A DNA stretch of 6,856 nucleotides from Methanothrix sp. (lineage in GTDB: Archaea; Halobacteriota; Methanosarcinia; Methanotrichales; Methanotrichaceae). A program made the translations under genes and the position numbers. Each line of letters opens with the position of its first letter. The first letter of the stretch is position 1. The notes under the pieces were generated by a model. It searched no databases, had not been told where the DNA came from, and saw only the letters and a list, made by a program, of their open reading frames with translations. The DNA lies in the NCBI GenBank assembly GCA_012798025.1, contig JAAZNX010000077.1:1-6856 (forward strand), in the 5' to 3' direction. Shown in pieces: positions 1 through 5,566 of the stretch.

Positions 1-6
1 ATCGTT

Positions 7-639
7 ATGCTTCTGTTGGGCGTGGATGAGGCAGGAAAAGGCCCCGTTGTGGGGTCGATGTTCATCGCAGGCCTGGTCATCGAGGAGGACAGGCTCTTTG
101 ACCTCGCTGCTATGGGCGTAAAAGACTCCAAGCGTCTCCGCCCAAAGGCACGTGAGATGCTGGCCAAAAAGATCTCAAGCATCTCTGCCGACCAGTACAT
201 CCTGGAAGTCCCGCCGAGGGTCATCGATGAGCTTCGATTGGTGATGACCATGAACGACATCATGGTAAGGAGCTTCTCTCAGGTGGTGCAGAGGCTGCAA
301 GCCGACAGGGCTGTTCTCGACGCCGCGGATGTGGATGCTGTCAGGTTCGCAGAGCGGGTGAAAAACGATAGCAAAACCGGCATGGAGCTGATCGCCGAGC
401 ATAAGGCTGACGAGCGCCACCTTGTCGTCTCAGCCGCTTCCATCCTTGCTAAGGTGAGGCGAGATGCATCTGTGCGGGAACTGGAAGAGGAGCTGGGCCG
501 CAAGATTGGAAGCGGTTACCCCACTGATAAGGATACGCTCGACTTTTTGAGCTGCTGGGTCAGAGAAAATCGGGAGCTTCCACCATGTGCCAGGCATAGC
601 TGGATCACAGCACAGCGTATAAAAGCTAGTTTTATATAG
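7..639 (+). CDS. rnhB: Ribonuclease HII
   Basis: Cytoplasmic endonuclease that cuts the RNA strand of RNA-DNA hybrids and removes ribonucleotides misincorporated in DNA. The 210-residue protein is of normal length for an archaeal RNase HII. Seen directly: the N-terminal GVDEAGKGPVVG block with the metal ligands D7 and E8, the KDSKRL block (39-44), an Asp at 105, and D135 inside the EHKADERH segment followed by VSAASILAKV (141-150). These four acidic residues sit at the same numbers as the catalytic set known from the Thermococcus enzyme. The family blocks SGYPTDKDT (169-177) and RHSWITAQR (196-204) follow. The C terminus has no clear PIP-box for PCNA binding, only a weak Q203...F209 resemblance. 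The ATG is the natural start because the DEAG motif begins five codons later; only six bases lie upstream, so promoter and ribosome site are not visible. The enzyme appears intact and active. Confidence 0.96.
   Translation: MLLLGVDEAGKGPVVGSMFIAGLVIEEDRLFDLAAMGVKDSKRLRPKAREMLAKKISSISADQYILEVPPRVIDELRLVMTMNDIMVRSFSQVVQRLQADRAVLDAADVDAVRFAERVKNDSKTGMELIAEHKADERHLVVSAASILAKVRRDASVRELEEELGRKIGSGYPTDKDTLDFLSCWVRENRELPPCARHSWITAQRIKASFI
618..638 (+). promoter_or_regulatory. Candidate TATA box(es) for the aminotransferase gene
   Basis: Two TATA-like stretches, tataaaag (618-625) and tttatata (631-638), overlap the last codons of rnhB. The second would place transcription start about 25 bases downstream, near 660, leaving a leader of about 20 bases before the ATG at 679. 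No purine-rich BRE is clear and no strong Shine-Dalgarno lies before that ATG (only ggga at 670-673), so read-through from rnhB is equally possible. This is a pattern call only. Confidence 0.35.
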
Positions 640-678
640 ACCGCCTGAAACTAAGAGTGCTTTAGAGTTGGGATACTC

Positions 679-1824
679 ATGGATATAGAGGATACGTTGC
701 TCATGATTCCAGGGCCTGTCAAGGTCGCACCGCGCGTTTTGCGTTCCATGTCCAGGCCTATGATCAGCCACAGAAGCGGCGAGTTCGGAGCCATCTACAG
801 CGATTGCATCGGACTTCTCAAGCAGTTTTTCGAGACCCAGAACGATGTAGTTATAATGACCGGCAGCGGCACTGTGGGTATGGATGCTGCAGTGGGCAGC
901 ATCATCGGTCGGAAGGACACTATCGTAACCATATCCAACGGAAAATTCGGCGAAAGATTCACTGAGATCGGAGAGAGATACGGCAAGGTCCTTCCAGTGA
1001 AGTTCGAGTGGGGCACTCCCTTCGATCTGGAAAAAGTTGAAGCTGCTCTGGAACAGGGAGCTAAAGCTGTGGCCATGGTCCATAACGAGACCTCCGTCGG
1101 CCTCACCAACCCTGCAAAGGAAGTCGGCGAGCTGGCCCAAAGGCATGACGCTGTCTTCATAGTGGATGGCATATCCTCGATAGGCGGGAACGAATTCCTG
1201 ACAGATGATTGGAAGATCGACATCGCCATCACCGGCTCTCAGAAGGCGCTAGCTGTGCCTCCTGGCCTGGCCATAGTCTCGGTATCGCCAAAAGCAGAAG
1301 AGCGTTTCGAGGCCAAGAGCGCCAGCTATTACGCAGATCTGAAGGCTCATCTGAAGAGTGCGAGGAAGAGTCCTGTACAGACGCCTTACACTCCGGCGGT
1401 TCCTCTGTTCTTCGCTCTACAAGAAGCGCTGCATATGGCGTCAGAGGAGGGCTTTGCCTCACGCAGGGCCAGAACTGCTCGGCAGGCTGAAGCAGTTCGG
1501 TCTGCAGCTAAAGCGTTGGACATCGAGCTCTTCCCGCAGGTGAATGAGCATTCTCATTATTCCAATACAGTCACAGCCATGAAGATGCCTGCAGGGGTCA
1601 CAGATGACAAACTGCGTGGTGGCATGAAGAAACAGGGCGTGGTTGTGTCAGGCGGCCAAGAGCAGCTCAAAGGCAAGATATTCCGTATCGGCACCATGGG
1701 CGCCTGCTCATCAGGCGATATTTTGAGGACGATCCAGACTCTTGAGCTGGTGTTGGCCAAGGAAGGACAATTGCGATCACGTGGCGCGGGCGTTGAGGCA
1801 GCGAGCAAGGTGCTGGGAGTTTGA
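679..1824 (+). CDS. Class V PLP-dependent aminotransferase (alanine-glyoxylate / serine-pyruvate / aspartate type)
   Basis: Cytoplasmic aminotransferase of 381 residues, the usual length of the archaeal PucG-like (COG0075) group. Seen directly: the N-terminal IPGP (10-13) with a following HRS (31-33); the TGSGT phosphate-binding loop (61-65); HNETS (135-139); VDGISSIGG (162-170), whose D163 should pair with the pyridine nitrogen; TGSQKAL (185-191), whose K189 is the expected Schiff-base lysine; and FRIGTMG (335-341), whose R337 should bind the substrate carboxylate. All key residues are present. Family members use alanine/glyoxylate, serine/pyruvate, aspartate or phosphohydroxypyruvate; the Methanocaldococcus homologue MJ0959 is reported to be broad-specificity and to serve in phosphoserine synthesis. 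The substrate here cannot be fixed from sequence, so no symbol is given. It starts 39 bases after rnhB and could be cotranscribed with it. The final 15 or so residues after the last helix are a loose tail. Confidence 0.93.
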   Translation: MDIEDTLLMIPGPVKVAPRVLRSMSRPMISHRSGEFGAIYSDCIGLLKQFFETQNDVVIMTGSGTVGMDAAVGSIIGRKDTIVTISNGKFGERFTEIGERYGKVLPVKFEWGTPFDLEKVEAALEQGAKAVAMVHNETSVGLTNPAKEVGELAQRHDAVFIVDGISSIGGNEFLTDDWKIDIAITGSQKALAVPPGLAIVSVSPKAEERFEAKSASYYADLKAHLKSARKSPVQTPYTPAVPLFFALQEALHMASEEGFASRRARTARQAEAVRSAAKALDIELFPQVNEHSHYSNTVTAMKMPAGVTDDKLRGGMKKQGVVVSGGQEQLKGKIFRIGTMGACSSGDILRTIQTLELVLAKEGQLRSRGAGVEAASKVLGV

Positions 1825-1849
1825 TCCATCACGCGACATTCATCTATAA

Positions 1850-1860
1850 AATTTTTTCTT
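1850..1860 (+). terminator. T-rich archaeal terminator candidate
   Basis: A run of six T (1852-1857) followed by ctt lies about 27 bases after the aminotransferase stop codon. I see no stable hairpin before it, which fits the intrinsic T-run terminators of Archaea. It would separate the housekeeping genes from the operon that begins at 1959. Confidence 0.4.
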
Positions 1861-1884
1861 GGTTATTTAACTGTATATCGCCAT

Positions 1885-1900
1885 CCAAAAATCTTATAAG
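1885..1900 (+). promoter_or_regulatory. Candidate BRE/TATA promoter of the envelope-tubulin operon
   Basis: The sequence ccaaaaatcttataag has a purine-rich BRE-like part (1885-1890) next to a TATA-like cttataag (1893-1900). Transcription would start about 25 bases downstream, near 1922, giving a leader of about 35 bases. It lies in the only sizeable gap (134 bases) of the window and just after a T-run, the expected position for the promoter of the four-gene unit that follows. A second TATA-like stretch, tataaaat (1845-1852), lies upstream but runs into the T-run. Confidence 0.45.
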
Positions 1901-1958
1901 CATGATTTTGCTTTTGAATAACTTGGAAAAAGAATGCAAAAGGGTTGAGTGAGTTGAA

Positions 1959-3584
1959 ATGGGCTGCCTACGATCTTTGATCATTTTTTTTATATTACTC
2001 CTGTGGCTAACTAATCCTGGTTATTCTTATGATGTATCAGTATTCATGAATCAAGCAGGCACTTTGCTTGAGCCTTTTGATGTAGGCAAGACCATAGTAT
2101 ACGATGTTCAGATCTCTGGTGCAAGTAAATCGATGCTGTATACCGTTGAGATTACAGTGGGGCCGGGACCTGAGCAATCTGTCTCAAAAACCGTCAAAAA
2201 GGATATAAACGCGAACGGCAACTCGGTCGCCGTTCAATTTCCTGTGAATTTCCAGAGCTCTGAATTCTTGAGCGGCGAATTTGGAAAATGGCTGGACGAC
2301 CAAAACCGGACAGAAACATGGGACAAAGCATGGTACAGGGTAGCCGTCACCTCCCTCAATCCCTTCGAGGAACCGGTACAAGCCGAGGATTATACTGGCA
2401 AGCCATCTCTTGCGAAAGTCTACGAGGAGTTTTGGGACCAGAAGGTTACGCCAAGAAAAGGATCAAATGAAGATAGATATCAGTATGAGGTTTCGGTCCT
2501 ATCAACTGTGCAGGATAACATAACCTTAGAGGTTGGTCCGTCACGCAGTGGTCCTTGGACTTTGGTGGGCACACAAGCATATACGACACCGGGAATCCGT
2601 CAGATCCTCAAGTGGTCCAACGTAAGCCTGGGCTTCGATTTTGACTCTGCTGCTTACAGGATTTGCGGCAGAAAACAGATGATATTCGACGGGCCCTCGT
2701 GGCCTGTGGATGTCGAGTATAAAAACAGCATGGTATCTCCAGATGGAGGCTTGTCAGATACGCCTTTCAGCTACAGCATCGATGTTAAAGCAGCGAAGGC
2801 CATCGATGTGGGGCTGAATGTCTGGGATGTGAGCAACAAAAGATATAATTCTGTAGGAAGGCAAAGCTACGCTAACGTCGGTCAGTGGGAGACTATGGTC
2901 TGGAAAGACATCAATCCCTCATCGTCTGCAGAATCAAGCGGCATGTCCAACTATTACTTCAGCTTTTACTATCAAGGCTCTGATAATCCTTTCTCCACCA
3001 CTTATGAAAAAACCGGTAAGTACTATTCAGGCCCCGCAGTGGTTGCGGTGAATTTGAGGAACTGGACCGTGAGCCCTCTCAATGGCTCAGCCTTCACTTT
3101 GTACAACTATTCTGTCAAGGTAGAAACAAGGCTGCCAAGCTGCGATATCGAACTGCAGACCGCTCCGCCAAACGGCGAGGTCTGGACAAATCAGGGAACT
3201 GCGACGTACAGTGGAGGCAATGACACACTCGTTTGGAAAAATGTAAGCTTCGATCCTGAGGGCGATGAGTTGGGCAATGCAAGTTATAGGTTCTTGCTTG
3301 GAGACATGGTTCTGGGAAAATATGTTGGTCCAAAGATCGATGTGGCTTTTCGGGATCTGCTGTACAGCCGCATTGGCAATACTGATCGCTTTGATTATAA
3401 GGTGAAGGTAAAATCATCGAGGCCAGGCCTGAAAATCGAGTTGATCTACACGGATGATGGAGTGGTCTGGACACGATCTCATCAGATCCAGGCGTACGGA
3501 TCTAATTTATCAGAGTGGCAAGAGCTAACGTGGAAGAACCAACCCTGGCATAAGACCATAAAATTCGATGTGGTGAGTGATTAA
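1959..3584 (+). CDS. Secreted protein of tandem Ig-like beta repeats, function unknown
   Basis: Not a family I recognise. The 541 residues start with a signal peptide: R5, a hydrophobic core (8-17) and a likely cleavage near 21-24. After it come about five degenerate units of roughly 75-110 residues: 42-149, 172-247, 256-359, 366-458 and 466-541. The shared pattern is a YxVxV strand, an I-x-L strand, a Trp, GxxxY, then a WKN/WKD motif (WSNVS 219-223, WKDIN 315-319, WKNVS 426-430, WKNQ 525-528), a YRF/YYF strand and a Y-x-GP end. The last unit stops early and no C-terminal membrane helix or sorting signal follows, so the protein is either released, held by partners or anchored by an uncleaved N terminus. 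Ten N-x-S/T sequons (N116, N187, N221, N368, N375, N383, N421, N428, N440, N516) suggest a glycosylated surface protein. A weak gtga (1949-1952) precedes the ATG. It is the first gene of the operon and abuts the next gene with no gap. Confidence 0.85.
   Translation: MGCLRSLIIFFILLLWLTNPGYSYDVSVFMNQAGTLLEPFDVGKTIVYDVQISGASKSMLYTVEITVGPGPEQSVSKTVKKDINANGNSVAVQFPVNFQSSEFLSGEFGKWLDDQNRTETWDKAWYRVAVTSLNPFEEPVQAEDYTGKPSLAKVYEEFWDQKVTPRKGSNEDRYQYEVSVLSTVQDNITLEVGPSRSGPWTLVGTQAYTTPGIRQILKWSNVSLGFDFDSAAYRICGRKQMIFDGPSWPVDVEYKNSMVSPDGGLSDTPFSYSIDVKAAKAIDVGLNVWDVSNKRYNSVGRQSYANVGQWETMVWKDINPSSSAESSGMSNYYFSFYYQGSDNPFSTTYEKTGKYYSGPAVVAVNLRNWTVSPLNGSAFTLYNYSVKVETRLPSCDIELQTAPPNGEVWTNQGTATYSGGNDTLVWKNVSFDPEGDELGNASYRFLLGDMVLGKYVGPKIDVAFRDLLYSRIGNTDRFDYKVKVKSSRPGLKIELIYTDDGVVWTRSHQIQAYGSNLSEWQELTWKNQPWHKTIKFDVVSD
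3572..3576 (+). promoter_or_regulatory. Ribosome binding site for the anchored surface protein gene
   Basis: GGTGA lies eight bases before the ATG at 3585 and inside the last codons of the upstream gene. It matches the part of the archaeal Shine-Dalgarno complementary to UCACC and supports this start, which directly follows the TAA stop. Confidence 0.6.
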
Positions 3585-4967
3585 ATGGGCCAAGCACTTC
3601 GGGTTGCTGTACTCCTGATGCTTCTGTTGTTATTGGATCAGCTTGTCGCATGCCAGACGCTGGACATCCCCCCGCCTACGCCATCGCAAGGCGGCGGGGG
3701 TGGTGGAAGCAGGCAGACCGATCTGGACAGGATCTTAAAGGCTTTGCAGGAAGGAAAGGAGCAAAAGCCTCAGAAGTTCGAGCAGTTGAAGAAACTACTC
3801 TACATTGAGCCTTTTACCACTAAAGAATATAGCAATAAGTTAGGTCTGGGCCTGGATTTCAAAGGCAACATGACGCTCAATAGAACTCAAGGTTTCGTGG
3901 TACAAGCATATGTTGTAAATTCCAATCCAATAGAAATACGCAGAGCGATTTACCTGCGCTTGGAGGCCCTGATGCCAGGCGAGAACGCTTTCTCGCAGGT
4001 GAATTCCATACCACAGATCATTCAGGTAAATGAATACCAGGAATCAAAGGACGGATTGAACTTTACATACAGAGCCTTTCCTGAGCTGACATCTTTCAGG
4101 GATCTGAGAAAAGTCGGCACCGTCGTTCTTAGGCTGAAGGCGACCGACGGACAATACACCTGGACCTCGAAGAATCTCACACTTAATGTAACAAATAGCC
4201 CTCCTGTGCTATCTAACCAGTCCATCGTGGCTCCGAACCCAACGAGGTATAATGATCCAATTACATATGTGGCCAACGTCACTGATGCAAACGGTGATGC
4301 TGTAAATGTCACCTTGCATATACTGGATGATACGGGAAGTGAACGATCGAATGCAACTCAAATGGTCACCTCCGGCCAGAGTGTAAACTTCATAGCCAGC
4401 CAGTATGGTTTCTTTAATAAGGGCGACGCAGGCAAGAATTTCACATATTACTATTCCTTTGGAGATGGCATAAACGTCTCTGTAACCGGTATTCAAAAGG
4501 GGCCTCAGTTAAAGAAGAGCACTGCCATATGGGTGGGTAGGCCAAAAGTTACACCTGAAGACCAAAACCAATATTGGTGGCAGGGATACAACTTCAGCCT
4601 GGAAATGAAGAACCAAGAGCCCGAGGATGCACAGGTGCAGGTCTCTCTCTATTTGGACACAAAGGCCCACCCATGGAGAGCAATTGCGAGCCAGAATGTG
4701 ATTTTATCGGGCAGTCCCAGGACCGTTTTCTTCCTTGTCAAGCCCTTTGATGTTCTCGATGCCAACCAGAGCTTCCGCTATAAATTCGAGTATTCGGAAT
4801 ATGACCAGAACCAGAAGGATTATATCGAGCAGGATGCACAAGCCCCGCTTAGTGCTAAACTGGTCAGATACGATACGATCTCCACGTTGAGCTTGGGAAA
4901 TGTGGCTGCTATTTTGCTGCTAGCGTTCGTGCTCGGTCTTCTCCTGGAAAGGAGGTTTTACCGATGA
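3585..4967 (+). CDS. Secreted, C-terminally membrane-anchored beta-rich protein, function unknown
   Basis: Not a family I recognise. The 460 residues show a signal peptide (hydrophobic 7-17, likely cleavage after A22), a Pro/Gly linker with six glycines in a row (36-41), a charged helical stretch (43-72) and then beta-rich sequence. Residues 205-309 (SPPVLS start, VNVTDANGDAVNVTL at 230-244) resemble an Ig/cadherin/PKD-like domain. Residues 320-420 follow the repeat style of the upstream protein: V-T-P, a YNFSLEM strand, Trp, then a SFRYKFEY strand. A single membrane helix (437-454) ends in ERRFYR, so the body should face outside with only about six residues in the cytoplasm. Thirteen N-x-S/T sequons (N95, N99, N159, N197, N201, N211, N231, N241, N256, N285, N297, N336, N394) fit a glycosylated exterior. 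It overlaps the next gene by four bases (ATGA). It may be the membrane anchor for the unanchored repeat protein upstream, which is an inference. Confidence 0.85.
   Translation: MGQALRVAVLLMLLLLLDQLVACQTLDIPPPTPSQGGGGGGSRQTDLDRILKALQEGKEQKPQKFEQLKKLLYIEPFTTKEYSNKLGLGLDFKGNMTLNRTQGFVVQAYVVNSNPIEIRRAIYLRLEALMPGENAFSQVNSIPQIIQVNEYQESKDGLNFTYRAFPELTSFRDLRKVGTVVLRLKATDGQYTWTSKNLTLNVTNSPPVLSNQSIVAPNPTRYNDPITYVANVTDANGDAVNVTLHILDDTGSERSNATQMVTSGQSVNFIASQYGFFNKGDAGKNFTYYYSFGDGINVSVTGIQKGPQLKKSTAIWVGRPKVTPEDQNQYWWQGYNFSLEMKNQEPEDAQVQVSLYLDTKAHPWRAIASQNVILSGSPRTVFFLVKPFDVLDANQSFRYKFEYSEYDQNQKDYIEQDAQAPLSAKLVRYDTISTLSLGNVAAILLLAFVLGLLLERRFYR
4951..4956 (+). promoter_or_regulatory. Strong Shine-Dalgarno for the five-helix membrane protein gene
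   Basis: GGAGGT lies seven bases before the ATG at 4964, within the last codons of the upstream gene. It fixes the start and the ATGA stop/start overlap, and predicts translational coupling. Confidence 0.8.
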
Positions 4968-5566
4968 ATCTGCTCGGGCATGGTATGTTTGAGGCTTACA
5001 TGCTCATATGCTTGGTTGCTATTTTGCTTTTAGGCGGGACTCTTCACGTGATGTATTTGAAAACGATTGAGTCCAAGGTGAGGCGCACCGAAGACAGCGA
5101 TTTCGACTTCGAAGATCTTATGAGGTCTATGTACGTCTCTCAGGGGTCGAATTTCAACATCATGATGATCCTCTCCTGGAACCTATTATTTGTGGCATTG
5201 GCTTTTCTTTATTTGCTGACTCCCAGTATCTTTCCGGAGTGGAACTACTTCAAAATCCCTCGCGTGGCCTCGTGGGATTGGGGGTTTGCCATCTTTGGCA
5301 CAGCAGCGTTGATCCCAGGAGCTATGATCTCCATATTTGTTCCAAAGGTTTACAGTTATCATCAAATACACAAACGTCTCAAAGGCATTGCAGCTGCAAT
5401 TCCAGCCCTCCTTCTGGGATCTATCATTTGTTCCATCCATCTTGGAACCATCTACCCGGCCAGCGATCCGTTCTTTTGGAATCTTGGATACTTGATGCTA
5501 GCAGCAGCAGCGGTCCTTATGATCGCGCCAATATCAATTGGCTTTCTGGAGGTGCGGCGGCGATGA
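4964..5566 (+). CDS. Five-helix integral membrane protein, function unknown
   Basis: A 200-residue polytopic membrane protein that I cannot assign to a family. Hydrophobic segments are at about 9-31, 65-87, 105-126, 141-162 and 172-195. The charges suggest the N terminus outside and the C terminus inside: the loop after helix 1 (32-64) holds KTIESKVRR and then an acidic patch (E43-D51), the loop after helix 3 (127-140) holds HQIHKRLK, and the C terminus ends EVRRR. The two exterior loops are short and aromatic (SIFPEWNYFKIPR at 88-100; PASDPFFW at 165-172). No transporter signature, catalytic motif or buried charged residues are evident, so a scaffold role is more likely than transport. ATGA overlaps on both sides imply coupled synthesis with the surface protein upstream and the tubulin-like GTPase downstream. 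Its cytoplasmic loops are the obvious candidates for contact with that GTPase; this is inferred from gene order and topology only. Confidence 0.85.
   Translation: MNLLGHGMFEAYMLICLVAILLLGGTLHVMYLKTIESKVRRTEDSDFDFEDLMRSMYVSQGSNFNIMMILSWNLLFVALAFLYLLTPSIFPEWNYFKIPRVASWDWGFAIFGTAALIPGAMISIFVPKVYSYHQIHKRLKGIAAAIPALLLGSIICSIHLGTIYPASDPFFWNLGYLMLAAAAVLMIAPISIGFLEVRRR
5548..5554 (+). promoter_or_regulatory. Strong Shine-Dalgarno for the tubulin/FtsZ-like gene
   Basis: GGAGGTG lies eight bases before the ATG at 5563, inside the end of the membrane protein gene. It supports this start, from which the nucleotide-binding motif begins at residue 7. Confidence 0.8.

Noticed and set aside
430..1146. Reverse-strand open frame of 238 codons
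   Set aside because: It lies opposite two clearly conserved genes (RNase HII and the aminotransferase), crosses their boundary and shows no recognisable motif; it is a shadow frame.
1825..1958. Small RNA, tRNA or riboswitch in the intergenic gap
   Set aside because: The 134 bases show only AT-rich promoter and T-run elements; no cloverleaf, long hairpin or known aptamer core was visible by eye.
3654..3659. Lipobox-like LVAC at the end of the 460-residue protein's signal peptide, as a lipoprotein call
   Set aside because: D18 and Q19 lie where the standard lipoprotein pattern forbids them, and a C-terminal helix already provides an anchor; kept only as a possibility in the findings.
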